A stretch of DNA of 64,000 bases from the NCBI RefSeq assembly GCF_000425305.1, contig NZ_AUDE01000001.1, positions 124,001-188,000 of the forward strand, in the 5' to 3' direction. Below, piece after piece: positions 45,201 to 53,855 of this stretch. This stretch comes from Psychroserpens burtonensis DSM 12212 (GTDB lineage Bacteria > Bacteroidota > Bacteroidia > Flavobacteriales > Flavobacteriaceae). Under the pieces are notes generated by a model, which made no database searches, was not told the DNA's origin, and was given only the letters and a program-made list of their open reading frames with translations. A program made the position numbers and the translations under genes. The first letter of the stretch is position 1. Every line of letters starts with the position of its first letter.

Positions 45201-46948
45201 GCGATACCTATAATGAACAAGGTGCAACAGTAACTGATAATTTCGATGGTAATTTGACATCTAGTATCGCTGTAACAGGCGTCGTAAATACAAATTCTGC
45301 AGGAACATACGTCGTTAATTATAATGTAAGTGACACTTCAGGAAATTCGGCAACTCAAGTAATAAGAACAGTAATTGTTACTGAGGACACTACACCTCCA
45401 GTAATTTCCTTAATAGGAGCATCAACTGTAAACTTAAATGTTGGTGATACTTATAATGAACAAGGCGCTACAGCAACTGATAATCAAGATGGGAATTTAA
45501 CATCAAGTATTGTAATTGCTGGAACAGTCAATACAAATTCTGCAGGAACCTACTTGGTTAATTATAATGTAAGTGATGCTGCAGGAAATGCTGCAACTCA
45601 AGTTACAAGAACAGTTAATGTATCAGATCCATCATCAGGATGTTCAGGCGGAATTACGTCTTTTCCATATGCTGAGGGTTTTGAAAATACTCTAGGAGCT
45701 TGGACACAATCATCAGCAGATGATATAGACTGGACAGTGGACGCTAATGGAACACCTTCAAGTGGAACAGGACCATCAAGTGCATCACAAGGATCATTTT
45801 ATGTATTTGTTGAAGCATCAGGAAATAACACAGGATATCCAACAAAACAAGCGATTTTAAATTCACCATGTTTTGATTTATCAGGCTTGTCTGATGCTAT
45901 ATTTAGCTTTAAGTATCACCAATTTGGTGCAGCAGATATGGGAAGTATCGCTTTAGAAGCGAGTGATGATAATGGAGCTACTTGGACGTCGTTGTGGAGT
46001 AGCACAGGTAACCTAGGTAATTCATGGTTAACTACAAACGTTGATATCTCGTCTTATGTGGGAGCAACTGTACAATTGCGCTTTAATAGAGTTACAGGTG
46101 GTACTTGGCAAGCAGATATTGCTATTGACGATATTGGTTTATCTGAGGGAGGAAATACTGGCGGTAACGGATGTTCTGGAGGAATTACTTCGTATCCTTA
46201 TTCTGAAGGTTTTGAAAACACTTTAGGAGCTTGGACACAATCATCAGCAGATGATTTAAACTGGACCGTTGATGCTAATGGAACTCCTTCCAACGGAACT
46301 GGTCCATCAAGTGCAATTCAAGGATCCTTTTATGTGTTTGTTGAAGCATCAGGAAATAACACAGGATATCCTACAAAACAAGCGATTTTAAATTCACCAT
46401 GTTTTGATTTAAGCGCACAATCATCAGCAACATTCACTTTTAATTATCATCAATTTGGTTCTAATAATATGGGGACTATAGCTTTAGAAGCTAGTGATGA
46501 TAATGGAGCTAGTTGGACAAGTGTTTGGAATAGTTCAGGGAACTTAGGTAACTCATGGCAATCTGCGAGTGTTAATCTTTCTACTTATACAGGTGGAAGT
46601 TTGCAATTGCGATTCAACAGAGTTACAGGGAGTACTTGGCAAGCAGATATTGCTATAGATAATGTAAATATGTCTGCAGGGTCAGCAAAAGATGTGACTG
46701 CTAGACCAGAAGTAATCGATGTAAAAGACATCACATTATATCCAAACCCTGTTAAAGGTGGTGTTTTAAGGGTGAAGACCGATTACACGAACATGTCTTA
46801 TGAAATTTATAATATTGTTGGTCAGCTCGTTGGACGAGGAATCGTCAAAAATAAGAGTATCGATGTAAGTAGTCTTGATGGAGCAATCTATCAAATACGA
46901 TTTACTTCGGAAGGCGAAACAATAACGAAACGATTTGTGAAGCAATAA
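42257..46948 (+). CDS. secreted reprolysin-type metalloprotease with many modules and T9SS tail
   Basis: A 1563-residue secreted protein. Signal peptide (1-19); propeptide-like region (about 25-190); zinc metallopeptidase of the M12B/reprolysin kind (about 195-405) with HEIGHQFGGNHTW (His335) and Met-turn MEPGSGSTIMGYAG; K/PKD-like segment (about 415-640); fibronectin III (about 643-735); GEVED (about 737-877); three DUF5011-type repeats (about 880-1124) each with GDTYNExGATxTDN; two MAM-like modules (about 1127-1304 and 1305-1474); sorting domain (about 1490-1563, LYPNPVKGGVLRVK). It shares GEVED, MAM and tail modules with the preceding protease. Confidence 0.92.
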   Translation: MKLKLGLLIFIMSFNFAMSQSKTFWQRQSIDNTTRIKSSKQTLPKTHTFSLNLEGLKQALINAPQRGQFTKSSNTIMTFPNEDGTFESFRIVEASVLSPELQERYPNIKSYAGQGIGDPSAVIRFSISPLGFQSMKLSANKPATFIEALTTNGSHYAAFKRADKINFNDDFECSVTEKVNKEMNNGMQQRNADDAILRTYRLAVSTTGEYTAYHGGTKALALAAINQTMTRVNGIFENDFNVTMMLISNNDDVIYTNSGNDPYTTSGNYNGQLQSTLTSVIGESNYDIGHLFARASNNGNAGCIGCVCVNGQKGSGFTSRTDPEGDPFDVDYVAHEIGHQFGGNHTWTFNGNEGANAQMEPGSGSTIMGYAGITGATDVQANSDPYFHARSIEQITDYIKTTSCQTNTNTGNSVPAVNAGLNYTIPKGTAFVLDGSATDANSGDVLTYCWEQYDENNAATTNPSVNSTSGVAFRSYSPKTSTDRYFPRLSTIKTGATSWQWEAVPNVARSLNFRLTVRDNRVGGATNNSDDMVVSVNGTAGPFVVNSPNTNVSWNAGTSQAVTWNVAGTTGNGVNAANVDIFLSTDGGDTYPIALAFGVTNDGSHDIVVPNTQGSQNRVMVRGANNIFFDISNSNFTIAGQVVCNAIIPSGLSASNVGSSTATVSWNAVAGATYDLRYRTVGSSTWTTNAVTGISANLSGLTVLTQYEAQVRSKCSGGSNSSYSSSINFTTTDVQLDYCNSASTNTNDEFISRVQLNTINNASGAQFYSDFTNVSTTLTKDTQYTITVTPTWTGTVYSEGYSVWIDYNRDGDFTDAGEQVWTQAATQNTPVTGNFTIPNGAVENATRMRVSMKYNGIPSECETFQYGEVEDYTVIIEGSGPDLEVPVISLNGASTVNLNPGDTYNELGATATDNVDGNISGSIIIGGDTVNTNVLGSYVVTFNVSDAAGNDAAEVIRTVIVSDTTAPVITLIGAATINLNVGDTYNEQGATVTDNFDGNLTSSIAVTGVVNTNSAGTYVVNYNVSDTSGNSATQVIRTVIVTEDTTPPVISLIGASTVNLNVGDTYNEQGATATDNQDGNLTSSIVIAGTVNTNSAGTYLVNYNVSDAAGNAATQVTRTVNVSDPSSGCSGGITSFPYAEGFENTLGAWTQSSADDIDWTVDANGTPSSGTGPSSASQGSFYVFVEASGNNTGYPTKQAILNSPCFDLSGLSDAIFSFKYHQFGAADMGSIALEASDDNGATWTSLWSSTGNLGNSWLTTNVDISSYVGATVQLRFNRVTGGTWQADIAIDDIGLSEGGNTGGNGCSGGITSYPYSEGFENTLGAWTQSSADDLNWTVDANGTPSNGTGPSSAIQGSFYVFVEASGNNTGYPTKQAILNSPCFDLSAQSSATFTFNYHQFGSNNMGTIALEASDDNGASWTSVWNSSGNLGNSWQSASVNLSTYTGGSLQLRFNRVTGSTWQADIAIDNVNMSAGSAKDVTARPEVIDVKDITLYPNPVKGGVLRVKTDYTNMSYEIYNIVGQLVGRGIVKNKSIDVSSLDGAIYQIRFTSEGETITKRFVKQ
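44897..45630 (+). repeat. three tandem DUF5011-type modules inside the protease gene
   Basis: Units begin near 44897, 45149 and 45388, each about 80 codons with ISLIGAxTxNLNVGDTYNE and NVSDxxGN blocks. Units 2 and 3 are closest, suggesting stepwise duplication. Confidence 0.85.
45638..46680 (+). repeat. two near-identical MAM-like modules inside the protease gene
   Basis: Copy 1 is 45638-46168 and copy 2 starts at 46169 (offset 531 bp). Long identical DNA blocks occur, for example around 45820-45890 and 46350-46420, including third codon positions, so the duplication is recent or kept alike by recombination. Confidence 0.88.
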
Positions 46949-46973
46949 ACAGTAATTACTAAACCTAGTATAG

Positions 46974-47004
46974 AAAGTCCAGATGAAAATCTGGGCTTTT
47001 TTTT
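46974..47004 (+). terminator. terminator of the second protease gene
   Basis: AAAGTCCAGAT, loop GAAA, ATCTGGGCTTT then a T-run; one G-T pair. Same hairpin sequence as 42067-42097 apart from that base. Confidence 0.9.
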
Positions 47005-47385
47005 GTTTACAAACGTCTTTCATCCAAGAGAACTATTCGAGAATTAAGACTAGGCAATCAACATAAAGTACAATTGATAAAATTATATCTCAAAGTAATG
47101 GTTTACAGGAAATGATTCATAAAATTGTTATCAAGTAATGGTTTCACGGTATGAAAAATTAATTATATAATTTTTCAACTCCTGTAACAAAAAAACAAAA
47201 ATTTAAGTATTGAAAATTGCCTCCTGGAAAAATTGGCCTAGAGCTATTAATTTAACACCAGTTGGGTTAAATTGAATTTATAAATTCTTTTTAAACAGAT
47301 TTAATCAGTTCCTCAGTATTAAAGAGGAAATCATTTTATTATGATCAATGGTGTCTGATGAAGAGGTAGATCATTCCTATTATCT
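47005..47385. other. interval without a gene, with small repeats
   Basis: Two direct copies of AAGTAATGGTTT (near 47094 and 47133) are followed by a 10-bp inverted repeat TGAAAAATTA / TAATTTTTCA (47152-47177). A half-site CACGGTA sits next to it. No ORF of interest and no RNA gene recognised. Confidence 0.5.
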
Positions 47386-48099
47386 TTAAATATGCACAAT
47401 CTCGTTATCCTGTAACAATTCGTCACCACGTAATCTCAAAAATATTTGGGCGACTGCAATGGTGTCTTTCTCGCAATAGACAATAATACGATCTACTTCT
47501 TTTTCTTTGTAATATACACGATAGACTTCGCTGCCATCAATATCATCTTTTGGTGATGGGATGCCTAAAACATTAGTCAATAGTTTTAAAGAGGTGTATG
47601 TTTTATAGTCCCCAAATTTCCAAAGCTCTAAGGTATCTAGATGAGGTACTTCCCAAGGTTTTTTTCCGAAGAGATTTAATTTATAAGGCAACTCGATGTT
47701 GTGAATGATCATGCGACGAGCAATGTATGGGAAATCAAATTCTTTGCCATTGTGAGCGCAAAGTAAATGTTTATTTGAGCTAAAATGAGTAATTAACATA
47801 TTTTTGAAATCTTTCAAAATCTTTACTTCATCGCCATAAAAAGAAGTGACTCTAAAGGTTCTTACATCGCCTTCCATTTTAAAATATCCCACCGATATAC
47901 AGACGATTTTACCAAACTCAGCCCAAATGCCTGCACGATCATAAAATTCTTCTGCAGTAAACTCATCGCGTCTTTGATATTTAGATTTATGATCCCAAAG
48001 TTCTTGCTTAACATCATCTAATTCAGAAAAATGCTCAGTCTCAGGAACCGTTTCGATGTCTAAGAATAAGATATGTTCTAAATTAAGTTTATCGATCAT
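47386..48099 (-). CDS. DnaQ/PolB-type 3'-5' exonuclease
   Basis: A 237-residue RNase H-fold exonuclease of the predicted PolB-like group. Exo motifs are visible: LFLDIETVPE (DxE), LCAHNGKEFDFPYIARR (second Asp) and YCEKDTIAV (YxxxD). It is the last gene of a tight minus-strand set and overlaps the serine hydrolase by 4 bp. The substrate (DNA repair or RNA) is not determined. Confidence 0.88.
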   Translation of the reverse strand: MIDKLNLEHILFLDIETVPETEHFSELDDVKQELWDHKSKYQRRDEFTAEEFYDRAGIWAEFGKIVCISVGYFKMEGDVRTFRVTSFYGDEVKILKDFKNMLITHFSSNKHLLCAHNGKEFDFPYIARRMIIHNIELPYKLNLFGKKPWEVPHLDTLELWKFGDYKTYTSLKLLTNVLGIPSPKDDIDGSEVYRVYYKEKEVDRIIVYCEKDTIAVAQIFLRLRGDELLQDNEIVHI

Positions 48100-49247
48100 A
48101 ATTTCATGTTTAACATTTTATACCCTTCTTCAATATACAAACTAATGTCGTCTGTAAAGGTTTTTTTGCTAATATCTGGAGATTTTTTATGACCTAATCG
48201 CACGATAATTACATTATCTTCAGGTTGTACAATAACATATTGTCCCAAATGACCACGCATCATAAAAAAGTCTTTTCCATTTTGTTGTTTAAGCCACCAA
48301 CCGTAACCATATTCTGGACTTTCTAGAAAACGAGGTTTGATGGACTTCGCTACAAATGAAGAATCAAGAACTTGTTGACCATTCCATTTTCCGAAGTCTT
48401 TATACAATTTCCCGAAGCGTGCAAAATCTTTAGCATTACTTCCAATACAGCAAAAAGCCTTTGCTAACCTATGGTCTTTGTCATCCAATTGCCACAAAGC
48501 ATTATCAGACGATCCTAAAGGTTTCCAGAAACTTTTAGACAAATAATTTGATAATGTTTTTCCTGTAGCCTTTTCTATAATCATGCCTAGTAATTGAGTG
48601 CTACCACTCAGGTATTCAAATTCTACTCCAGGTGTTTTAACCACTTTCTGATTCAAAATAGTTTCAGCAAGATCATCATCATAATTTGCTCTGGCAGTTA
48701 CCGAAAATGGACTGGTATAACTTTCAACCCAATCCAAACCAGAAGCCATGGACGCTAAATCTCCAACCGTTGTTTTTGCATAGCTATATTCTGGATAAAA
48801 ATCACTTACAGGTTGGTCCAAATTTTTTATATAACCATCCATAATTGCCTTCCCTAGTAATCCAGATACATAACTTTTTGCCATTGAAAAGGAGTTGGTT
48901 TTAGAACTCTCATTGAAATCTCCGTAATATTTTTCAAACCAGATACTATCATTTTTAATAATAACATAGGCAACAGTACCCCATTCTTTATTAGATTCCT
49001 CTAAAGTTGAGGTTGCAGAAACTGTATTATAGGCTGTGTGATTTATCCAGGCGTCGGTTTGATTTCCTTTCTTGATACTATCATTTTCAAAATGTGTAAA
49101 ATCGTTAATAAAAGCCGTACTGTGGCCGGTGAAATAGACCACACGAACACCTTTTAAGATATAGTCATAATCAAAAATGAATAGCAATAAAACCAAGGTT
49201 ACAAGGGTTATTGAGGTCCATTTAATAATTTTTTTAAGGATTTTCAT
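48096..49247 (-). CDS. membrane-anchored beta-lactamase-family serine hydrolase
   Basis: A 383-residue class C beta-lactamase/DD-peptidase-like hydrolase. An N-terminal hydrophobic anchor (about 8-27) is followed by the serine motif SMAKS (SxxK) and YLSGSTQLLG at the YxN position; the third motif region reads RGHLGQYV. Such proteins are usually esterases or peptidases rather than antibiotic-resistance enzymes. Follows DUF4442 by 10 bp. Confidence 0.88.
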   Translation of the reverse strand: MKILKKIIKWTSITLVTLVLLLFIFDYDYILKGVRVVYFTGHSTAFINDFTHFENDSIKKGNQTDAWINHTAYNTVSATSTLEESNKEWGTVAYVIIKNDSIWFEKYYGDFNESSKTNSFSMAKSYVSGLLGKAIMDGYIKNLDQPVSDFYPEYSYAKTTVGDLASMASGLDWVESYTSPFSVTARANYDDDLAETILNQKVVKTPGVEFEYLSGSTQLLGMIIEKATGKTLSNYLSKSFWKPLGSSDNALWQLDDKDHRLAKAFCCIGSNAKDFARFGKLYKDFGKWNGQQVLDSSFVAKSIKPRFLESPEYGYGWWLKQQNGKDFFMMRGHLGQYVIVQPEDNVIIVRLGHKKSPDISKKTFTDDISLYIEEGYKMLNMKL

Positions 49248-49257
49248 TCGTTATCTA

Positions 49258-49779
49258 TTAAGAGTTAGCGCGTTGTTGTTTTAATTTGACTTTATAATAC
49301 TGTTTATTTGCGATATATAGTGTTTTTTTAAAAGTAGCAATCCTGTTTTGTTTTTCATCAACAAGAGACATCGTTTTGATAATGTCTATTTCACTGTTGT
49401 TGGCGACATCAATTTTTATTTGGTTAATTTCTTCTTCAGAAAAGATAAACTCACCAAAAATTCTCTTTTTTGCAGGCTTTCTATACCGAGCCTCAACTGC
49501 TTTATCCCAGACCACATAATCGTCACCCAAAATTTGAATCAACTGAATCATGAAAATAGGATCTGTTGCAGCCAGCATGCTACCACCAAAAATAGAACCT
49601 GCATAATTTTTATTTTTCCAATTGAGGTTCAGGCTAATAACGACTTTATGCAAATCATCACTTACCTCAATTAATCTCGCTGTTGTGCGCCTGTACATTG
49701 GTGACCAATTAAACCCATGTTTGTAAATGGTAGAAGGCTTAAAAAAGCGCGTTAAAAAAGCTGTGGCAATTTTATACAT
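49258..49779 (-). CDS. DUF4442 hotdog-fold protein
   Basis: A 173-residue protein of the DUF4442 family, related to acyl-CoA thioesterases by fold. Typical stretches are FNWSPMYRRTTARLIEVSDD and GSIFGGSMLAATDPIFMIQL, where the Asp/Pro stands at the thioesterase active-site helix. Its start overlaps the ogt stop by one base. Confidence 0.85.
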   Translation of the reverse strand: MYKIATAFLTRFFKPSTIYKHGFNWSPMYRRTTARLIEVSDDLHKVVISLNLNWKNKNYAGSIFGGSMLAATDPIFMIQLIQILGDDYVVWDKAVEARYRKPAKKRIFGEFIFSEEEINQIKIDVANNSEIDIIKTMSLVDEKQNRIATFKKTLYIANKQYYKVKLKQQRANS

Positions 49780-50252
49780 TAAAAAAGAGTTTGTTGTTTA
49801 TAGGGGTTTTCGTGCTCAATTAACCATTTTTTCCTGTGCAAACCGCCAGCATAACCTGTCAGTCTGCCATCACTTCCAATAACGCGATGACATGGCACGA
49901 TAATCCATAATGGGTTTTTACCGATCGCATTAGCAATAGCTCTAATGGCGTTAACATCTCCTAATCGTTTTGATAATTGTAAATATGATATTGTTTTTCC
50001 AAAAGGAATTTCTTGAAGTAGTTCCCAAATGACCTTTTGGAAATCTGTGCCTTCTGGATTTAATTTTAAGTCGAATGTAGTGCGAGTACCTTCAAAATAT
50101 TCTCTAAGTTGGATGGCGCAATCTTCTAATTCCGTAGGAATAATATCTGTTTCTTTTTCTTCGGAATTTAAAATAGTAACCTGAGAAATACCACGATCAT
50201 CACCAATGATTTTGGTATAACCTAAGGGTGATTTAATGATACAAGTTTCCAT
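49779..50252 (-). CDS. ogt: methylated-DNA--protein-cysteine methyltransferase
   Basis: Suicide repair protein removing O6-alkylguanine. The active-site motif IVPCHRVIGSDGRLTGYAGG is intact, with the helix-turn-helix LSKRLGDVNAIRAIANAIG before it. 157 residues, the usual length for single-domain Ogt. Lies 3 bp from the CNNM gene. Confidence 0.96.
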   Translation of the reverse strand: METCIIKSPLGYTKIIGDDRGISQVTILNSEEKETDIIPTELEDCAIQLREYFEGTRTTFDLKLNPEGTDFQKVIWELLQEIPFGKTISYLQLSKRLGDVNAIRAIANAIGKNPLWIIVPCHRVIGSDGRLTGYAGGLHRKKWLIEHENPYKQQTLF

Positions 50253-50255
50253 TAT

Positions 50256-51338
50256 TTATTCGTTTTCTTCGGAAGTCTTTTCATCAAAAATCCCTAATTT
50301 TTTTGCTCTAGATTCCCAGTTTTTTCTTGCCATAAGTTGAAGATCAGATACATTATCACTTTCGTCCATAATTTCGAGCCCTAGAAGCGTTTCAATAACA
50401 TCTTCCATGGTTACTATACCACTTATAGAACCATATTCGTCAACAACCAAAGCCATATGATTTCTGCTATCTACTAATTGTTCAAACAATTTTGGGATAG
50501 GTAAATCACGTTCAATAACGATGATATGTCTCCTAAGTTCAGAAAGTTTTTTAGAACCGTTATCTAATGCCATCTCCTTGAAGATTTCATCTTTTAAAAC
50601 AAGCCCTTTGATGTTATCCGGATTGTCCACGTAAATAGGAATCCTTGAAAATCTTAGATTCATATTTTTATTGAAGAAATCTTCAACAGTGGTGTTTTCG
50701 TCTTCAGATTTCATAACCGTTCTTGGTGTCATAATATCTTTAGCAAAAATCTCTTTAAAGTTTAATAAGTTTTTTATGATTTTACTTTCATTCTCTTGAA
50801 ATACGCCTTCTTCATGAGCCATATCTGCCATAACTAAAAAGCCTTCTCGACTTAATACACTGCCATGACCTTTACCGCCAATTAATTTTGTGGTAAGTTG
50901 CATGAGCCATAATAATCCAGTCCATCTTAAAGGAAATATTAAAACTTTCAATGCCGTTGTTGTGAAGTTAGCTAAGCTTTTCCAGTAGGTTGCACCAATT
51001 GTTTTTGGGATAATTTCTGAGGCAACTAAAATTAAAATAGTCATTACTGCTGAAATGATAAACACACCATAACCGTCACCACTACCATAGAGTTGCTCTG
51101 CTTGTTTCCCTACTAAAATTGCACCAACTGTATGTGCAATTGTATTTAATGTGAGGATGGCAATTAAGGGTCTATCAACGTCTTTCTTTAATATTTCTAA
51201 GGATGCTGCGTAATGTTTGCCTTCTTTCTTTCTAAGATTAATAAATGTGGGTGTAACACTCAAAAGGACAGCTTCTAAAATGGAGCATAAGAAAGAAAAA
51301 AATATGGAGATGATTCCGTAAAAAATAAGTAATCCCAT
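50256..51338 (-). CDS. CNNM/DUF21 and CBS domain membrane protein (hemolysin family)
   Basis: A 360-residue inner-membrane protein. The DUF21/CNNM domain (about 1-175) has four hydrophobic segments, with SEIIPKTIGATYWKS as the family signature. Two CBS domains follow (about 195-320; FAKDIMTPRTVM, VVDEYGSISGIVTMEDVIE). The C-terminal CorC/HlyC domain of longer relatives is missing, so this is the short form. Likely divalent cation transport or its control, by family. Confidence 0.9.
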   Translation of the reverse strand: MGLLIFYGIISIFFSFLCSILEAVLLSVTPTFINLRKKEGKHYAASLEILKKDVDRPLIAILTLNTIAHTVGAILVGKQAEQLYGSGDGYGVFIISAVMTILILVASEIIPKTIGATYWKSLANFTTTALKVLIFPLRWTGLLWLMQLTTKLIGGKGHGSVLSREGFLVMADMAHEEGVFQENESKIIKNLLNFKEIFAKDIMTPRTVMKSEDENTTVEDFFNKNMNLRFSRIPIYVDNPDNIKGLVLKDEIFKEMALDNGSKKLSELRRHIIVIERDLPIPKLFEQLVDSRNHMALVVDEYGSISGIVTMEDVIETLLGLEIMDESDNVSDLQLMARKNWESRAKKLGIFDEKTSEENE

Positions 51339-51457
51339 GGATTGTTTTAGTTTGACGCTAATTTATTGAAATAATACGAATTAGTGTAATATAATAGATT
51401 AGAAATATCCTTATCTGATAATTATGAAAAAATTCATGATACTCAAAGATAGTGACC

Positions 51458-51865
51458 TCAGCTCTCCAAGATGATACTTGTATTTGGCACTCCATATTGA
51501 GAAATACGCTCTAGTAAATTCACTAAGTCTTTATTATCTCGAAAATATCCTAAAATGCATAAACTATCTTCACCTGTAATCCTATCGCACCGTTGCACCT
51601 CTGGTAAACACCTAATTTGATTGTAAGCGGTCCTTAAAGTACTCGATTGATGAATTTTTAGAATGATATAGGCTTTTGTGTTAATGCCTAATTTTTCATG
51701 ATTGAGTAGTAAAGAATATCCTCGAATAATCCCTTTTTCTTCTAAATGTTTAACGCGATTTCCAACAGCTGGAGCCGACAATTCTACAGATTTTCCAATA
51801 TTTGCAAAGGATTCACGTGCATTCTTGTTAAGCATTTCAATAATTCGTGTATCTATAGCGTCCAT
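51458..51865 (-). CDS. Lrp/AsnC family transcriptional regulator
   Basis: A 135-residue regulator with N-terminal winged helix (DTRIIEMLNKNARESFANIG to GIIRGYSLLLN) and a short RAM-type ligand domain (NTKAYIILKIHQSS to the end). Slightly short of the usual 150. It stands alone between the CNNM gene and hemB. The effector is unknown. Confidence 0.92.
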   Translation of the reverse strand: MDAIDTRIIEMLNKNARESFANIGKSVELSAPAVGNRVKHLEEKGIIRGYSLLLNHEKLGINTKAYIILKIHQSSTLRTAYNQIRCLPEVQRCDRITGEDSLCILGYFRDNKDLVNLLERISQYGVPNTSIILES

Positions 51866-52062
51866 TTTGATTCGAAAGTGTAATTTAGTTTTACAATGTA
51901 TTCGAAATCAAAAATAGTAAAATACTTTTATATAGTAAGCTGTTTTACTTTGTAATTTAGTGGTTTAATGATACAATTGATGTTATTTGACTATTTATGC
52001 TCAGTATTTTGAAGTATACTATAGCTTTATTTTAGAAATCTTCAATGGTATAATTCTATACG

Positions 52063-53055
52063 TTACGAATTAATTAATTTCACAACATCTTTAGCGAAAT
52101 AAGATGCAATCACATCTGCTCCAGCACGTTTGATAGCTGTAATTTGTTCCATCATAACGGCATCGTGATCTAACCAACCTTTTTCGGCAGCAGCTTTGAG
52201 CATTGCATATTCTCCAGAAACTTGATATACAGCAACAGGTACATCGACTTCATTTTTAATCTCACGAACAATATCTAGATAACATAATCCTGGTTTTATC
52301 ATAACGATATCTGCACCTTCATCAATATCCATTTCGGTTTCTCTAATGGCTTCAAAACGATTGGCATAATCCATTTGGTATGATTTTTTATCCTTAGGAA
52401 TAGTCTTGATATCTGCAGGAGCAGAGTCTAAAGCATCACGAAATGGTCCATAAAAGGCGGAAGCATATTTGGCAGAATAACTCATGATACCAGTATCTGT
52501 AAACCCATCATCCTCCAAAGCTTCTCTAATGGCTAAAATGCGACCATCCATCATATCGCTAGGTGCAACAAAATCTGCACCAGCCAGAGCGTGAGAGAGG
52601 CTCATTTGGGCTAAAACATCAACAGTATCATCGTTAATTATTTTTCCGTCTTGGATGATACCGTCGTGACCAAAAGAAGAGTAAGGGTCTAGCGCAACAT
52701 CTGTCATCACTAACATGCCTGGGCAAACATTTTTTACCGTTTTGATAGCGCGTTGCATGAGTCCGTTTGGATTTAGTGCCTCAGTCCCTTTATTGTCTTT
52801 AAGGGACTCTGGTACTTTCACAAATAGTAAAACCGATTTTAAACCAGATTTCCATAGTTCTTTAACCTCATGCTCCAATAAATCTAAACTAAAACGATAA
52901 TAATTTGGCATAGATGGGATTTCTTGTTTTATCCCTTTTCCTTCCACTATAAATAATGGCACTAAAAAATCGTTTGGAGAAATTATAGTTTCACGAACTA
53001 AGCTTCTTATAGATTCGTTGGTTCTTAATCTTCGGTTTCTTCTTAATGGATACAT
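52063..53055 (-). CDS. hemB: porphobilinogen synthase
   Basis: Condenses two 5-aminolevulinates to porphobilinogen. The Schiff-base lysines are in SYSAKYASAFYGPFRDA and IVMIKPGLCYLD. The metal-site region reads DVALDPYSSFGHDGI, without the Cys triad of zinc enzymes, so the magnesium/potassium-type enzyme is inferred. 330 residues. It belongs to the haem gene group on the minus strand but is separated from hemF by a helicase relic and the YchJ gene. Confidence 0.97.
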   Translation of the reverse strand: MYPLRRNRRLRTNESIRSLVRETIISPNDFLVPLFIVEGKGIKQEIPSMPNYYRFSLDLLEHEVKELWKSGLKSVLLFVKVPESLKDNKGTEALNPNGLMQRAIKTVKNVCPGMLVMTDVALDPYSSFGHDGIIQDGKIINDDTVDVLAQMSLSHALAGADFVAPSDMMDGRILAIREALEDDGFTDTGIMSYSAKYASAFYGPFRDALDSAPADIKTIPKDKKSYQMDYANRFEAIRETEMDIDEGADIVMIKPGLCYLDIVREIKNEVDVPVAVYQVSGEYAMLKAAAEKGWLDHDAVMMEQITAIKRAGADVIASYFAKDVVKLINS

Positions 53056-53108
53056 AGTTTTATTACTTTTATGGAATACAAAGTTAAGGATTAAAAGCCG
53101 TTTTTGCA

Positions 53109-53450
53109 GTGATTCAATCCTGTGATGCTTTAGAATTTATTTTTCTGTGGAGAAGCTATCAAGCAGAACTTGTAAAACATTTTAATAGTCCTAGTTCTGA
53201 CCATCATTTTCATGTTATGACCCCTCCAGGTTGTGGGAAAACGATTCTAGGGATAGAAATTTTGAGGAAATTGGGTAATAAGACTTTAGTTCTTGCTCTA
53301 ACACTTACGATTAGAAACCAATGGGATGATCTTAATACTCTTTATTACTAAAAACGGCTCTTAAAAGTAAAATTGTATCATTTTTATAATGCTTTTAGAG
53401 AAGAGACAAAGGGCGTTTTGGTTTGAAAGTGAGGCGTATTAAAGGCCCAC
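53109..53450 (+). pseudogene. decayed fragment of an SF2 (DEAD/DEAH) helicase
   Basis: An 80-codon frame (53109-53351) keeps the front of a superfamily 2 helicase: a WRSYQAELVKHF Q-motif-like start, Walker A VMTPPGCGKTILGIE and motif Ia-like LTLTIRNQWDD. It ends at a stop after TLYY. The same frame goes on after the stop as YHFYNAFREETKGVLV, and a shifted frame then shows SEAY where DEAH should be (near 53425). The rest of the roughly 900-residue protein is missing. Relic with large deletion, stop and frameshift. Confidence 0.6.
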
Positions 53451-53467
53451 TATGTCAAATGTATTCT

Positions 53468-53854
53468 TTATTTACTCAACCCTAAGTAAAACCATTGGTT
53501 GTTTTCTTTTACAAAAGCAGACTTTTCATGAATAGCCTCAATGCTTCCATTTTCATAAAAATAAGCGTTAAAGGTTACTGTTCCTTCTTCGTCATTTTCC
53601 AAGCCTTTAATCGTTTCGAGTACTTCTAGTTTTATCCATTCTACAGACTTTGCCCATTTTACAGTTGCTTTTTTATCTTTTATTGTTCTTGTAGAACGGT
53701 GATGTGTTTGCATTAAATAATCACCATATGCTAAAACAAAAGCACTATATCTAGAGCGCATTAGCTGCTGTGCTGTTTCGGTATTTCCTTTATTTAAATG
53801 AAACACTTCGCAACACTTTGTATAGGTTTTCTTATTTCCGCAGTAGCATTTCAT
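53468..53854 (-). CDS. YchJ family SEC-C-like metal-binding protein
   Basis: A 128-residue protein starting with the zinc-type motif CYCGNKKTYTKCC, followed by the YchJ fold (LMRSRYSAFVLAYGDYLMQT). Function unknown in general; YchJ proteins are NTF2-like. It lies 1 bp after hemF, presumably cotranscribed. Confidence 0.88.
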   Translation of the reverse strand: MKCYCGNKKTYTKCCEVFHLNKGNTETAQQLMRSRYSAFVLAYGDYLMQTHHRSTRTIKDKKATVKWAKSVEWIKLEVLETIKGLENDEEGTVTFNAYFYENGSIEAIHEKSAFVKENNQWFYLGLSK

Positions 53855-53855
53855 A

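Noticed and set aside
48096-49247. Beta-lactam resistance gene
   Set aside because: It has SxxK but a membrane anchor and divergent second and third motifs; such proteins are normal housekeeping esterases or peptidases.
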